From contig NZ_MVOH01000007.1 in assembly GCF_002286935.1 (NCBI RefSeq), positions 1-64,000 of the forward strand: DNA of 64,000 nt. Reading direction: 5' to 3'. Below are positions 18,605 to 28,940 of this stretch, piece by piece. This stretch comes from Bifidobacterium criceti (GTDB lineage Bacteria; Actinomycetota; Actinomycetes; Actinomycetales; Bifidobacteriaceae). Both the position numbers and the translations under genes were made by a program. The notes under the pieces are model-generated. The model was not told the origin of the DNA, did no database searches, and was given only the letters and a program-made list of their open reading frames with translations. Positions within the stretch are counted from its first letter, which is position 1. Each line of letters opens with the position of its first letter.

Positions 18605-19024
18605 ATGACCGATTCGAACAACAACATCCCCGACTTTGGCGAAGGGCTGCGCAAGATTTTCCTCGCGGGCGTCGGCGCGATCGCCACGACCGCGGAGAAG
18701 GGACAGGAACTCGTCAACCGCCTCGTCGAACGCGGCGAACTGACCGTCGAGCAGGGCAAGGAGCTCAACAGCGAACTCGCGCACAAGGCGAGCGACAAGA
18801 AGGACTCGTTCAAGGAGAAGGCGGCCGAGGCGTCGCAGACGCTCCAGAACGCCGCCGCGGGGCTGCGCAACCAGGCCGCGCACGTCGTCGACGACCTCAC
18901 CGAGAAGGTCGACGACGCCGACGCGAAGGTCGATGCCGCGGACGCGGACGTCGACGAGGAAACGGTCAAGGCCGACGTCACGATCGACACCGCCGATCCG
19001 GACACCGCCGCTTCGGGCAAGTGA
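18605..19024 (+). CDS. Phasin-like / PHA-synthesis-regulator-like small protein
   Basis: 139 residues, start chosen by GGGAGG 5 bp upstream. Residues ~12-35 form a hydrophobic helix (GLRKIFLAGVGAIATTAEKG), followed by long amphipathic Ala/Lys/Glu helices and an Asp/Val/Ala-rich tail with repeated DAD motifs. This matches small phasin-like or poly(3-hydroxyalkanoate) regulator-like proteins annotated upstream of ABC1-kinase genes in Gram-positives. There is no PHA synthase nearby, so a granule role is unlikely; it may act with the kinase downstream. Function not established. Confidence 0.75.
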   Translation: MTDSNNNIPDFGEGLRKIFLAGVGAIATTAEKGQELVNRLVERGELTVEQGKELNSELAHKASDKKDSFKEKAAEASQTLQNAAAGLRNQAAHVVDDLTEKVDDADAKVDAADADVDEETVKADVTIDTADPDTAASGK

Positions 19025-19112
19025 GTCCGCGAACCATCAACGAACGCCGCGCGCATAAGCGCCGCGGCACAACGCGCCGCCTGACGCATGACACCGCGGG
19101 CGACGCTTCGGC

Positions 19113-21155
19113 ATGCCTATGGACGACCACGTGAACAATCAGACAGACAGCATCGACGCGATACCGTCGGCCGACGATGGCGTGAGCACCGCGGAACTCA
19201 AACGGTTCGCGCGCGAAGAACGGCGCGACGAGCATGACGAGGCGCGCGACGAGCGGCGCGAAGACCGCGCGCGTGCACGTGCGAGGCGTGAGGCGCAACG
19301 CGGAGCGCGCATCGACACCTCGAAAATCGTCGACCTCGACGCGCGACTGCAGAATCAGGAAGCGGACAGCGACGCCGGTGCGTCCGCACAACGCGGCGCG
19401 CGCCGCGAACGTCTCCTCGATGCGGAGGAGACACAGGAGGCGGCGCACATCATCGCATTGCGCAACCAACTGCCGAAACAGACGAAGGAACCCGAGACGA
19501 TCGGACTGTTCGGCGCGCACCGCCGCTCGTTCTCCGACGAATACCATCTGACACGGCGCAGCAAAATCAAACGGTTGCACCAAATCGGCAAAATCGCGAT
19601 GCAATTCGACGCGCTCAAAGGGCTCACACCCGTCAAGATGCGCCTCATGTTCGAAGCGCTCGGCCCCACGTTCGTCAAAGTCGGGCAGATCCTGTCGATG
19701 CGCTCGGAGATCCTGCCGCAATCGTTCTGCGACGAACTCTCCAAACTGCGCGCCGACGCCGACCCGATGCCGTACTCGATCGTCCTCGAAACACTCGAAT
19801 CCGAATACCACCGTCCACTCAGCGAAGTCTTCAGCGCGATCGACCCGACACCGCTCGGCTCCGCATCGCTCGCGCAAGTGCACCGCGCGACGCTGCTGAG
19901 CGGCGAGGACGTCGCCGTCAAAGTGCAGCGCCCCGGCGTGCGTGTGACGATGGCCGAAGACGTCTCGATCATGCGGTCGCTCGCACGCGGCGCGACGAAG
20001 ATCATGCACAACGCGCAGGTCGTCGACTTCCAAGGCGTCGTCGAGGAACTGTGGGACACGTTCGACGAAGAGACGAACTTCCTCAACGAAGCGCGCAACC
20101 TGAGCGAATTCAAACGGTTCTGCGACGACTTCGCATACATGGACTGTCCGACGCCCTACATCGACCTGTGCACCGAACATGTGCTCGTCATGGAATACGT
20201 CGAAGGCATCCCGATCGCGCACACGCGCGAACTCATCGCGGACGGCTATTCGCTCAACGAAATCGGCACGAAACTCGTCGACAACTACGCGTGCCAGATC
20301 CTCGACGCAGGCTTCTTCCACGCCGACCCCCACCCGGGCAACATCGAAATCCGCGGCGGGCAGATCGTGCTCCTCGACCTCGGCATGACCGGGCGCCTCA
20401 ACGCGTCGACGCGCGCCGCGCTCAAACAGATGCTGTTCGCCGTCGCGAAACAGGATTCGGCGGGACTCGCCGACGCCCTGCTGCGTTTCGCCGGAACCGA
20501 AACCGACCATACCGACTACCCGTCGCTCCTCGCCGACCTCGACGGCATCGTCGAGGAATTCGGCACCGTGAACCTCCAGGACCTCGACCTCGCGCAATTC
20601 CTCGCGTCACTCACGCAAATGGCGCGACGCCACGGCATCGAGATCCCCAGTTCGATCACGACGGTCGGGCGCGCGCTCGTGACCCTCGAAGGTCTGCTCG
20701 ACAAATTCATCCCCAACGTCAACATGATCGAAATCATCTCCGAGCACATCGAACACTCGAAGACGAAAACACAGGTCGTCAAGGACGAAGCGAAACAGCT
20801 CGCCCTCGAAAGCCACGAAGCGCTCCACGGCGCGCTCAAATCGCTCAGCGAGGCGAACGTCGCGCTCCATATGCTCACGCGCGGCGAACTGCGCGCGAAC
20901 TTCGAACTCGTCGGCTCGCAGGAACCGCTCCAGCAGCTTTCGGACATGGTCAACCGACTCACGATGGCGCTCATCGTCGTCGGCCTGTTCGTCGGATCGT
21001 CAATCGTCTATTTCGCGGGCATGAAACCGATCATCTTCGGCATACCGGTCGTCGGATTCCTCGGCTATCTCGCGGCGTTCGTGCTCTCATGCTGGATCGT
21101 CATCGACATCTACCTCAAAGGACGCGAACGCAAACGCAACAGGAAACACAAATAA
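19113..21155 (+). CDS. ABC1/UbiB-family protein kinase-like ATPase
   Basis: 680 residues. A charged N-terminal extension of ~140 residues (Arg/Glu/Ala rich, probably disordered or coiled) precedes the ABC1 domain. Family motifs: KxGQ region FVKVGQILSMR, GSASLAQVHRATLLSGEDVAVKVQRPG (Ala-rich loop and Lys), FFHADPHPGN and LLDLGMTGRL. Two C-terminal membrane helices follow. UbiB-type kinases support isoprenoid quinone or lipid handling, but bifidobacteria are not known to make ubiquinone, so another lipid role is likely. The start could also be ATG 19119. It follows the phasin-like gene. Confidence 0.9.
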   Translation: MPMDDHVNNQTDSIDAIPSADDGVSTAELKRFAREERRDEHDEARDERREDRARARARREAQRGARIDTSKIVDLDARLQNQEADSDAGASAQRGARRERLLDAEETQEAAHIIALRNQLPKQTKEPETIGLFGAHRRSFSDEYHLTRRSKIKRLHQIGKIAMQFDALKGLTPVKMRLMFEALGPTFVKVGQILSMRSEILPQSFCDELSKLRADADPMPYSIVLETLESEYHRPLSEVFSAIDPTPLGSASLAQVHRATLLSGEDVAVKVQRPGVRVTMAEDVSIMRSLARGATKIMHNAQVVDFQGVVEELWDTFDEETNFLNEARNLSEFKRFCDDFAYMDCPTPYIDLCTEHVLVMEYVEGIPIAHTRELIADGYSLNEIGTKLVDNYACQILDAGFFHADPHPGNIEIRGGQIVLLDLGMTGRLNASTRAALKQMLFAVAKQDSAGLADALLRFAGTETDHTDYPSLLADLDGIVEEFGTVNLQDLDLAQFLASLTQMARRHGIEIPSSITTVGRALVTLEGLLDKFIPNVNMIEIISEHIEHSKTKTQVVKDEAKQLALESHEALHGALKSLSEANVALHMLTRGELRANFELVGSQEPLQQLSDMVNRLTMALIVVGLFVGSSIVYFAGMKPIIFGIPVVGFLGYLAAFVLSCWIVIDIYLKGRERKRNRKHK

Positions 21156-21259
21156 CGCGGGCGCTGCCGTTCGCTCATAGCGCGCGTGGCGGCGCGGCGC
21201 GGTGCACTAGGCTCGACAGTGGAACAACGCACCATCAAGGGCAATCATAAGGAGCAACC

Positions 21260-22330
21260 ATGGCAAAGACGTTGAGGAACATCGTCATCGGCGCGGCCGT
21301 CACGGCGGGGGCCGCGGTGTGGGCGATGGCGCCGCGCACGTTCAACAACCGCAGGAAGAACTATGTGTCGTCGCTTCCGGAGGTCATGTTCGCACACCGC
21401 GGACTGCACGACGCGGGCTCCGGACTGAGCCAGCAGTACGCGGGGGAGAGCGGCGAATACGTCGCGCTCGCACGGCGCATGGCGATGCAGGCGGGATACG
21501 GCACGCCGCGCGAAGTCGGACCGATCGCGCCCGAGAATTCGCTCGCGGCGTTCGCGGCGGCGGCGCAGGCAGGATACGGCATCGAACTCGACGTGCAGCT
21601 CACGCTCGACAACAAAGTCGTCGTCGCGCACGACCCCGACCTGCTGCGCGTCGCAGGCGACCCGCGGAAAATCGCCGACCTCACCTACGACGAGCTCGTG
21701 CGCATCCCACTGTTCCCGACGGCCGCGCCGGGGGCGGAGACGTCGCCGCTCCTGCCGGGCGCGACGGCCGAGGACCCGACGCTCGTCAAGACGCCGGAAC
21801 AGGTGCCGGAAGGCTACTACCAGCATGTGCCGCTCCTCGCAGACGTACTGCGCGTCGTCGACGGACGTGTCCCGATCATCGTCGAATTCAAATTCGAGAA
21901 CATGCGCGATTGGGGTTCGCGTGACGACGCGCTCATGCAGCAGGCGGCGGATCTGCTCGACGCGTACCGCGGCGTGTACGCGGTCGAATCGTTCAATCCT
22001 GCGGCGATGCACTGGTACAAGGAAAACCATCCGGGCACGTCGCGCGGACAGCTCGCGGAGGATGCACCGTTCGGCGACGCCGATCCGATCGTGTGGGCGG
22101 CGGGCAAACTCGCGTTCAACTGGATGAGCCGCCCTGATTTCATCGCGTACGACTACCGCAACGGCAACAGCAAGACACTCGCGTTCGCGCGTCGCATGGG
22201 CGCGCAGACGGTCGCGTGGACCGTGCGCAGCGAGCAGGAGCTCAACTCGTGCATGCCGTACTTCGACCGTTTCATCTTCGAAGCGTTCGTCCCGGGCGAG
22301 ACCGCGGCGAGCGCGGCGCGGCAGCTGTAA
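21260..22330 (+). CDS. Glycerophosphodiester phosphodiesterase family protein
   Basis: 356 residues with an N-terminal hydrophobic segment (residues ~6-24) that probably anchors it in the membrane, placing the domain outside. GDPD motifs: MFAHRGLHD (HR pair), PENSLAAFAAAAQAGYG, then IELDVQLTLDNKVVVAHDPD with the catalytic Glu/Asp and second His. About 40 residues are inserted between the HRG and PEN motifs. It would release glycerol-3-phosphate from phosphodiesters such as teichoic acid or phospholipid head groups. AAGGAG lies just upstream of the ATG. Confidence 0.9.
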   Translation: MAKTLRNIVIGAAVTAGAAVWAMAPRTFNNRRKNYVSSLPEVMFAHRGLHDAGSGLSQQYAGESGEYVALARRMAMQAGYGTPREVGPIAPENSLAAFAAAAQAGYGIELDVQLTLDNKVVVAHDPDLLRVAGDPRKIADLTYDELVRIPLFPTAAPGAETSPLLPGATAEDPTLVKTPEQVPEGYYQHVPLLADVLRVVDGRVPIIVEFKFENMRDWGSRDDALMQQAADLLDAYRGVYAVESFNPAAMHWYKENHPGTSRGQLAEDAPFGDADPIVWAAGKLAFNWMSRPDFIAYDYRNGNSKTLAFARRMGAQTVAWTVRSEQELNSCMPYFDRFIFEAFVPGETAASAARQL

Positions 22331-22339
22331 GCGGCTGCG

Positions 22340-22437
22340 TTGGTTGTCGGACGGCTGTGCGTTGCGGCGGTGCCGCGAAGTGCAGCCGTCTACAACGTCG
22401 ATATAGACGTAGTCGGCGGCGGTGCCGCAGTGTGCAG
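22340..22437. repeat. 52-bp-period palindromic array, two units
   Basis: Two copies of GGCGGTGCCGC lie 52 bp apart (GGTGCCGC at 22369 and 22421). The first is flanked by ACGGCTG and CAGCCGT to give a nested hairpin. It lies between the convergent GDPD and epimerase genes and belongs to the same family as 29.5 and 62.7 kb. Confidence 0.75.
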
Positions 22438-22469
22438 CCGTGAGTCCGACGTTCGTATCGGACTCACGG
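22438..22469. terminator. 12-bp stem terminator between convergent genes
   Basis: Arms 22438-22449 and 22458-22469 are perfectly complementary (12 bp, 8-nt loop). Downstream, a TACAAT hexamer (22493-22498) and a T6 run near 22535 are also present in this gap, but no gene was recognised up to the epimerase stop at 22629. Confidence 0.7.
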
Positions 22470-22628
22470 GTGGCGCAAACGGGGAAACCATGTACAATGG
22501 AACACGCGTCGGGCCGTGCATAGCCCCGGGCTCCATTTTTTGCCGCTGCGAGCGGCCTTTGCGCCGACATGGCGCTTTCGCGGTCCGGCGCACTTCCTTA
22601 TTTCCCCATCTGCAGCGCGGAAAGCTCG

Positions 22629-23552
22629 TCAATGCGTCGGCTGCGGCGCGAGATGCAGATCGATGTACTGTGTGTACGGATGCGCGTTCACTTGCTCCAT
22701 ATGTGCGCGGTACCAGTCGTAGGATTCGCGCAACCCATCGTCCATCGGTGTGACCTTCGGCATGAGCTCCTGTTGTGCGTGGACGTCGAGACGGTATTCG
22801 TAATCGTGGAACGGGAAGAACTTACGCGCCTCGACGTTGTCGACAGTCGCATACGTCGCCGTCTTCCCGACGGCGGCATAGCACATGCCGACCCATTCGC
22901 GCACGCTCACGCTGTCCGGATTGCCGACGTTGAAGACCCGTTGCGCCGGCCTGGCGTCGATGATCAGTTCGAGGAAACGGCACAGGTCGCGCACATGGAA
23001 GAACTGCAGACGCATACCGCCATCGTGCGGCAGATAGAAACACCTGTCCTCGCGCGCGCAGTCGAAGACGAACGCTTCGCGGTAGAGGTTGTTCATCGGT
23101 CCGTACAGATACGGCGGCCGCACGATGTACGCGTCGTTCACGCATTGCAGCAGCGCACGTTCCGCTTCGATCTTGCCGGTGCCGTAGTCTCCCCAGAATG
23201 TGTTCCGCCCGAGGCGGACGCCTTCTGCAAAGGGTTGCAGATTCGTTTCCGGATAGACGGCGCTCGAACTGATCATGATCGTCGTGCCGACTGTTGCATG
23301 CTCGAGGCCGCGCACGAGGTCGAGCACATCGCACGCGTTGTATGCGGTCACGTCGATGACTGCGTCGAAATGCTCGCCGTCGAGCATATGGTCAAGGTTG
23401 TGACGGTCCGCGATGAGCGTACGCACACCTGCGATCTGCGGATGCGAACCACGGTTGAGCACCGTGACGTCATCCCCTGATTCCACGAAATACGTTGCGA
23501 TGAAGCGGCTGACGAACACCGTACCGCCCGTGACAAGGATGCTGCGTGTCAC
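22629..23552 (-). CDS. NAD-dependent epimerase / extended SDR protein
   Basis: 307 residues. GTG 23552 is chosen because AGGAGAGGGG precedes it and the protein then begins directly with the Rossmann strand TRSILVTGGTVFVSRFIA. The catalytic YxxxK is in DYGTGKIEAE and the preceding serine block ISSSAVYPE is present. It looks like a sugar-nucleotide or related epimerase/reductase of the extended short-chain dehydrogenase type; substrate unknown. Convergent with the GDPD gene and not linked to sugar-nucleotide genes here. Confidence 0.85.
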   Translation of the reverse strand: MTRSILVTGGTVFVSRFIATYFVESGDDVTVLNRGSHPQIAGVRTLIADRHNLDHMLDGEHFDAVIDVTAYNACDVLDLVRGLEHATVGTTIMISSSAVYPETNLQPFAEGVRLGRNTFWGDYGTGKIEAERALLQCVNDAYIVRPPYLYGPMNNLYREAFVFDCAREDRCFYLPHDGGMRLQFFHVRDLCRFLELIIDARPAQRVFNVGNPDSVSVREWVGMCYAAVGKTATYATVDNVEARKFFPFHDYEYRLDVHAQQELMPKVTPMDDGLRESYDWYRAHMEQVNAHPYTQYIDLHLAPQPTH

Positions 23553-23779
23553 GTTTCGACCCCTCTCCTGTTCCTGTTCTGTTTTGTGGGTGCCGCGCCT
23601 CCCACGCATAGGCACACACTCTCGTAGTGTACAGATGCGGCACCATAATTGATGACATCGTATCCAATTATTGAGATGTCATATGAGACGGCAGTACTCT
23701 GTGAGCGTAATACGCGGTAGGCGTGTGCACGGACGCCGCACAACGCCGCACGTTCCACGTTTCGGCACACGACGGCGAC

Positions 23780-23785
23780 TATGCT
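23780..23785 (+). promoter_or_regulatory. TATGCT -10 element of upp
   Basis: TATGCTGGGAA lies 8 bp before the upp ATG and no Shine-Dalgarno is present, suggesting a leaderless transcript. The same TATGCTGGAA sequence is found before the genes at 40644 and 48512. Confidence 0.4.
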
Positions 23786-23793
23786 GGGAAAGT

Positions 23794-24435
23794 ATGGAAC
23801 TGCATGTACTCAACCATCCGCTCGTCGAGCACAAACTCACTGTGCTGCGCGACAAGAACACCCCATCCTCCACGTTCCGTGAGCTCGTCTCGGAACTCGT
23901 CTCACTTGAGGCGTACGAAGCGACGCGCAACCTCGCCGTCGTCGACAAACCGATCGAGACACCCGTCGCGCCGATGGTCGGCAAGACAATCGCGCAACCG
24001 CGGCCGATCATCGTGCCAGTCCTGCGCGCGGGACTCGGCATGCTCGACGGCATGACGCGCATGATCCCCTCCGCCGAAGTCGGCTTCCTCGGCATGAAAC
24101 GCGACGAGGAACACCCGACGCAGCAGATCACATACGCGAACCGCCTGCCGGACGACCTCTCCGGACGCCAGTGCTTCCTCATCGACCCGATGCTCGCGAC
24201 AGGCGGCACACTCGTCGCGGCGACGCACTACCTCGCCGAAAAGGGCGCGAAGGATGTGACGGCGATCTGCATCATCGCGGCGCCCGAAGGCATCAAATTC
24301 GTCGAGGACAACATCGATCCGAGCATCGATTTCCGTGTCGTCGTGTGCGGCGTCGACAAAGGGCTCAACGACAAGAGCTACATCGTGCCGGGCCTCGGGG
24401 ACGCGGGCGACCGCCTCTACGGCGTCATCGACTGA
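23794..24435 (+). CDS. upp: Uracil phosphoribosyltransferase
   Basis: 213 residues. ATG 23794 gives the standard family start MELHVLNHPLVEHKLT. The PRPP-binding motif is FLIDPMLATGGTLVAA, and the uracil-binding C-terminus GLGDAGDRLYG is intact. It converts uracil and PRPP to UMP (pyrimidine salvage) in the cytoplasm. Single gene with its own promoter and a strong terminator. Confidence 0.97.
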   Translation: MELHVLNHPLVEHKLTVLRDKNTPSSTFRELVSELVSLEAYEATRNLAVVDKPIETPVAPMVGKTIAQPRPIIVPVLRAGLGMLDGMTRMIPSAEVGFLGMKRDEEHPTQQITYANRLPDDLSGRQCFLIDPMLATGGTLVAATHYLAEKGAKDVTAICIIAAPEGIKFVEDNIDPSIDFRVVVCGVDKGLNDKSYIVPGLGDAGDRLYGVID

Positions 24436-24487
24436 TCCGGACGCTCGCGGCTCGGCAGGAGCTGCGGTGCGAGCGTACGGTGTGCGG

Positions 24488-24520
24488 AACGGACGTTCCC
24501 CTGCGGGGGCGTCCGTTTTT
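24488..24520 (+). terminator. Rho-independent terminator of upp
   Basis: AACGGACG (24488-24495) pairs with CGTCCGTT (24510-24517), with an inner CCCC/GGGG stem, followed by T5. Confidence 0.9.
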
Positions 24521-24587
24521 GTGTGGGTGGGCGGGGGTTGCGGGTGGTGTGGTGTGCGGGTGGAATCGTCGGTGCGGTCTGCTGTTC

Positions 24588-24745
24588 GGGACGGAAACGG
24601 GCGTGTTTGCGGGTGGATGCGCAGGTGGCGGCTGCGGAATGGGACGGAGTGTCCCGGTTGGCAGGTGGTGGCTGCAAAGTGGGACGGAAACGGGCGTGTT
24701 TGCGGGTGGGTTGGTTGGCGGGGTCTGCGGAATGGGACGGAAAAC
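24588..24745. repeat. Direct repeats after upp
   Basis: A 29-nt sequence at 24588-24616 is repeated exactly at 24681-24709, and its first part GGGACGGA recurs at 24588, 24641, 24681 and 24734 (spacings 53, 40, 53). The gap 24436-24768 otherwise contains only the upp terminator. The ~53-bp spacing suggests kinship with the 52-bp arrays elsewhere, but the sequence is different. Confidence 0.6.
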
Positions 24746-24768
24746 ACGCGCTGCGGCGGCTGCGCGTG

Positions 24769-25536
24769 CTACTCGAGGCGGCCCCGGCGCCACAGATGCG
24801 CGCCGGTACGCAGATCCTCGGCTGTCGTGTGCAGGTTCGCCGCCGTGTGCAGCAGTTGGGCGGCCTTCGTATGCGCGGCGCGGATGTCGGCGGTCGTGCC
24901 GACGGCACCCATGTCCGGATCGGCCATCGCCTTCGCGTGCGCGGTGATGCGCCGCGCCTGCGCGCGCATACCAAGAACGATGACGTTCACGAATGTCGCA
25001 GCTCGCTCGAGCGCGACCGCGAAATCGCCGCGGAACGCGCCCGCGAGAATCGAGTCAGCGGTGCGCGCGATGTCTTCCTCGGTCGGCGCCGCATCGACGC
25101 CCGCGATCGCCGACGCGGACGTCGCGATCGGCTCACCAAGACGCCACAGCCGCGCGATCGTCCCACGCTGCCTACGCATCCATGTGCGCAGCAGATACAG
25201 CCGCCACAGCACCCCGGGGAGCGAATCCGGCTCCGTGTGGCTCCACAGTTCCGCGATGACGTCGACGCCCTCGTGGTCGACAAGCGTGAGCACACGTTCG
25301 ACGACCTGTGGATCCTCGGTCTTGTGCACATGGCTGAGCAACGCCCACGCCGTCGCGTGACTCACGGCGCTCAGCTGTTCGGGATCGACCCCTCCCGCGA
25401 TGTTCTCCGCGAGCGCCTGGTCGAGCTGACCTGGGCGTGCGGGGCGCGGCGAACCAGTATGGGTGAACGCGGAACGGCTCGCGATGATCGATCCCGACCC
25501 GGAACGTGGGAAGTTGGCGGACGAATTAGTAGACAA
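24769..25536 (-). CDS. Conserved actinobacterial protein of unknown function
   Basis: Up to 255 residues. The core, with [40 protein letters not shown] and [19 protein letters not shown], resembles a conserved actinobacterial hypothetical family sometimes labelled DNA-binding; I know of no tested function. It appears all-helical and cytoplasmic. The start is uncertain: the frame begins at a TTG (25536) that overlaps the end of the upstream Nudix gene by 11 bp, and there is no ATG nearby. Co-transcribed with the Nudix/phosphatase gene. Confidence 0.7.
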   Translation of the reverse strand: MSTNSSANFPRSGSGSIIASRSAFTHTGSPRPARPGQLDQALAENIAGGVDPEQLSAVSHATAWALLSHVHKTEDPQVVERVLTLVDHEGVDVIAELWSHTEPDSLPGVLWRLYLLRTWMRRQRGTIARLWRLGEPIATSASAIAGVDAAPTEEDIARTADSILAGAFRGDFAVALERAATFVNVIVLGMRAQARRITAHAKAMADPDMGAVGTTADIRAAHTKAAQLLHTAANLHTTAEDLRTGAHLWRRGRLE

Positions 25537-26581
25537 TGGGTGCCACTTTCTGTATGTCGATGATGCGCAGGCCGTCGCCCGTCGGGACGAGGAACAGTGC
25601 GAGTGCGCTGCCGGTCGGCATATACGGCGTTTTCGCGATGAGTTTCTTCGTGAGCGATTTGTTCGCGCATATCAGGCGCAGATGGTCGAACATGCCGCCG
25701 ATGACGGGGCGGTGCATGCATATCGCCATCGGCTGCGCGCCGTGCACGGTGCGTTCGAGTTGCGCGAGGAACGCCTTCCACGCGGCCGTTTCGTCGCGTG
25801 CGAACGCGTCCTCGGTGAGTTCGGGGATGAACTCGACGGGCATGTTCGTCTGCCATGCGAGCATTTCCATGGTCTGTTGGCAGCGCATCCATGGCGACGA
25901 CGTAAGCCGGGTCGGCGCGTAGCATGCGAGTTCGCGGTCGAGCGCGTACGCCGCGGATGCGCCGAGCGGCGTGATCGGGCGTGCGGCGTCGGTGCCTTTC
26001 CACTGTTTGCGTGGTTCCGCCTTCGCGTGGCGCACAAGGAGCACGACGTGCGCTTCGTCCGCGTGTTCCTCGAGCCGGTCGGCGAACAGTGCGAGGATCT
26101 CCTTGTCGGTCGAATGGGTGAGTGTCTTGCGCGCTTCGGGAATCGTCAACCATATGACATCGTTGATTTCTCCGACGTCCGCGCGGTGCACGGGGCCGAA
26201 CGCGGGCGCCATCGTGTGTGCACGTGCGCGGTCGATGACCGTCGCCATCCAATACATCACATGTTTGCGCTGTCCGCTGTCCGTTCCGCTGTGTTTGTTG
26301 CGCGATTTGCGCCCTTCCGCGCTCAATGGGTATTCGACATCGCCGAGGTATGCGCCGAGCGCGACGTACTGCCCGGTTTCCTCGCCGATTTCGCGCACGG
26401 CCGCATGCCGGTGCGATTCGTTGTTCTCGAGTTTTCCTTTCGGCCAACTCCAGTCGTCGTATTTCGGACGGTGCACGAGGCACACTTCGATTTCGCCGTC
26501 GGGTGCTCCGCCGCGGCGGCGGTAGAGGATGCCTCCGGCCGCTTCGACGACATGTTTGCATTTGCTGCTCATGTCTCCCAT
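25526..26581 (-). CDS. Nudix hydrolase - histidine phosphatase fusion (MutT1-like)
   Basis: 351 residues, two domains. Residues ~10-140 are a Nudix domain with the box [23 protein letters not shown] (given here as a motif spanning 23 residues from the Gly-Lys; key residues R-E-x-x-E-E). Residues ~180-351 are a histidine phosphatase with the catalytic [10 protein letters not shown]. The same fusion in mycobacteria (MutT1) hydrolyses 8-oxo-GTP and diadenosine polyphosphates. An alternative start is ATG 26572. It lies next to ppk1, hinting at shared phosphate or nucleotide metabolism. Confidence 0.9.
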   Translation of the reverse strand: MGDMSSKCKHVVEAAGGILYRRRGGAPDGEIEVCLVHRPKYDDWSWPKGKLENNESHRHAAVREIGEETGQYVALGAYLGDVEYPLSAEGRKSRNKHSGTDSGQRKHVMYWMATVIDRARAHTMAPAFGPVHRADVGEINDVIWLTIPEARKTLTHSTDKEILALFADRLEEHADEAHVVLLVRHAKAEPRKQWKGTDAARPITPLGASAAYALDRELACYAPTRLTSSPWMRCQQTMEMLAWQTNMPVEFIPELTEDAFARDETAAWKAFLAQLERTVHGAQPMAICMHRPVIGGMFDHLRLICANKSLTKKLIAKTPYMPTGSALALFLVPTGDGLRIIDIQKVAPIVY

Positions 26582-26631
26582 TGTAGGAGACGCGCGCGTG
26601 TTCACATCGTGCGCATATGCGCGCAACAATG

Positions 26632-26676
26632 TACGGGGTTCCGTGACGCGCGTCGTGCGCGTCACGGAACCCCGTA
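26632..26676. terminator. Perfect 20-bp stem terminator
   Basis: Arms 26632-26651 and 26657-26676 are fully complementary (20 bp) with a 5-nt loop. It follows ppk1 on the minus strand and precedes the Nudix gene, separating the two units. Confidence 0.8.
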
Positions 26677-26702
26677 TCGTCTTGTGTTCGCGGACGTCGT
26701 CG

Positions 26703-28940
26703 TCAGTTGTGCGCGTTTGGACGGCGCTGGTGTTTGCGGATCAGGTATTCCTGGCTGTCGACGAGCGGACGTCCGTCCGCGTCCTTCGAGTGTCGCACGT
26801 ATGTGCCGTCGGGCTGCATATGCCAGCTCGACGTCGAATCCGCCATCTGCAGATCGATGTATTTGATGAGTTCGTCGATCTGTTCCGGCATCGTGATGCG
26901 CACGAGCGCTTCGACACGGCGGTCGAGGTTGCGGTGCATGAGGTCGGCGGAACCGATCCACACCTCCGGTCCCGCGATCGGGCCTTCGCCGATCTGCGGA
27001 CCGTCGGAATTCGCGAACGCGTAGATGCGGCTGTGTTCGAGGAAACGACCGAGGATCGAACGTACGCGGATGTTCTCGGACAGTCCGGGGACGCCCGGTT
27101 TGAGCGAGCAGATGCCGCGTTCGACGATGTCGATCTTCACACCCGCTTGGCTTGCGCGGTAGAGTGCGTCGATTGTCTTCTCGTCGACGATTGAGTTCAC
27201 TTTGATCTTGATCCACGCTTCCTTCCCCGCGCGCGCGGCGTCCTCCTCTCGGCGGATGCGTTGGATGAGTCCCGAACGCACCGTGCGCGGCGCGACAAGG
27301 AGACGGTGGAAGCTCGACTTCGGCGCATAACCGCTCAATTGGTTGAACAGGCGCGTCATGTCCTGTCCGACGACGGGGTCGCAGGTGAGCAGACCGAGAT
27401 CGGTGTACTGACGTGCGGTCTTCGGGTTGTAGTTGCCGGTGCCGACGTGGCAGTAGCGTTTGAGGCCGTCCGCTTCCTGCCGCACGACGAGTGAGAGCTT
27501 GCAGTGCGTCTTGAGTCCGACGATGCCGTAGACGACGTGCACGCCCGCACGTTCGAGCTTGCGAGCCCACGCGATGTTCGCGTCCTCGTCGAAGCGCGCC
27601 TTGAGCTCGACGAGTGCGAGCACCTGCTTGCCGGCATGTGCGGCGTCGATGAGCGCGTCGATGATCGGGGAGTTGCTCGATGTACGGTAGAGCGTCTGCT
27701 TGATCGCGAGGACCTTGGGATCGGCCGCGGCCTGCGCGAGGAACGCCTGCACCGACGTCGAGAACGAATCGTACGGATGGTGCAGCAGGATGTCGCGTTC
27801 GCGGATCGCGGCGAAGATGTCCTGTGCGCGGCTCGATTCGACCTGTGCGATCTGGCGGTTCGTCGTCGGCACGAACGGGCGGAACTTGAGGTCCGGGCGG
27901 TCGATGCCGCCGAGCTCGAAGAGCACGGTCGCGTCGAGCGGTGCGGGCAGGCGGTACACTTCCTCCGGAGTGACGCCCATCTGGTCGGCGAGCAGCTGCG
28001 AGAGGAACGGGGACGTTTCGTCGGAGATCTCGAGACGGATCGGAGGGCCGAAACGACGGCGCAGCAGTTCCTTCTCGATCGCGTTGAGCAGGTTCTCGGC
28101 GTCGTCCTCTTCGACTTCGATGTCCTCGTTGCGCGTCACGCGGAACGAACGCGCCTCCTTGATGATCATGCCCGGGAAGAGTGTCTCAAGATGCGCGATG
28201 ATGAGGTTCTCCATCGTGATGAAGCCGTAGCGCACTTCGTCGGAATCGTCCTCGGTCATGTCGTCGACGGGGACGAGACGGTTGATGTTGTCCGGGATCT
28301 TGACTCGCGCGAAATGCGATTTGCCGGACGCCGGGTTCTCGACGATGATCGCGAGGTTGAGCGAGTTGCCCGAGATGTACGGGAACGGATGCGCGGGGTC
28401 GACGGCGAGCGGCGTGAGCACCGGGAAGACCTGCTGACGGAAGTAGCGGGACAGGCGCTCCTGCTCGCTTATCGTGAGCTTGTCCCAGCCCAGCAGTTTG
28501 ATGTTCTCCTTCGCGAGGTCGGGTAGGATGTGGTCGACGACGTAGTGGGCGTGCTCGTCCTGCAATTTGTGCGCCTGCTCGGAGATCGCGCGCATCTGCT
28601 GGCGTGGGCTCAGCCCGGACGGGCTCGTCACGGCGATGCCGGTGTCGATGCGGCGCTTGAGGCCGGCGACGCGGACCATGAAGAACTCGTCGAGGTTGTT
28701 CGCGAAGATCGACGCGAACGTCGCGCGTTCGATGATCGGGATGTCCTCGTCCTGGGCGAGCTCAAGCACACGCTTGTTGAACTTGAGCCAGCTGAGCTCA
28801 CGGTCGAAGAAGCGGTCCTTCGGCAACGGCTGTTCGCCGTTGAGCGTCTCGCGTTTGTCGCTTTTGTCCGTCTCTGCGATATGTTCGGCGATCTGGCTGC
28901 GCAGAATCGCCTTTGAAGGTGCGTCAAAAATCTGTGCCAT
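26703..28940 (-). CDS. ppk1: Polyphosphate kinase 1
   Basis: 745-residue RNA-degradosome-type PPK1 that reversibly makes polyphosphate from ATP. Start ATG 28940 gives [10 protein letters not shown]. The N-terminal domain shows [19 protein letters not shown], the canonical PPK1 opening. The autophosphorylated histidine is in [11 protein letters not shown], the phosphate-binding region is [12 protein letters not shown] and the second active-site histidine is in [12 protein letters not shown]. Full length for the family. Upstream lies a long intergenic region with promoter-like AT-rich sequence. Confidence 0.97.
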   Translation of the reverse strand: MAQIFDAPSKAILRSQIAEHIAETDKSDKRETLNGEQPLPKDRFFDRELSWLKFNKRVLELAQDEDIPIIERATFASIFANNLDEFFMVRVAGLKRRIDTGIAVTSPSGLSPRQQMRAISEQAHKLQDEHAHYVVDHILPDLAKENIKLLGWDKLTISEQERLSRYFRQQVFPVLTPLAVDPAHPFPYISGNSLNLAIIVENPASGKSHFARVKIPDNINRLVPVDDMTEDDSDEVRYGFITMENLIIAHLETLFPGMIIKEARSFRVTRNEDIEVEEDDAENLLNAIEKELLRRRFGPPIRLEISDETSPFLSQLLADQMGVTPEEVYRLPAPLDATVLFELGGIDRPDLKFRPFVPTTNRQIAQVESSRAQDIFAAIRERDILLHHPYDSFSTSVQAFLAQAAADPKVLAIKQTLYRTSSNSPIIDALIDAAHAGKQVLALVELKARFDEDANIAWARKLERAGVHVVYGIVGLKTHCKLSLVVRQEADGLKRYCHVGTGNYNPKTARQYTDLGLLTCDPVVGQDMTRLFNQLSGYAPKSSFHRLLVAPRTVRSGLIQRIRREEDAARAGKEAWIKIKVNSIVDEKTIDALYRASQAGVKIDIVERGICSLKPGVPGLSENIRVRSILGRFLEHSRIYAFANSDGPQIGEGPIAGPEVWIGSADLMHRNLDRRVEALVRITMPEQIDELIKYIDLQMADSTSSWHMQPDGTYVRHSKDADGRPLVDSQEYLIRKHQRRPNAHN

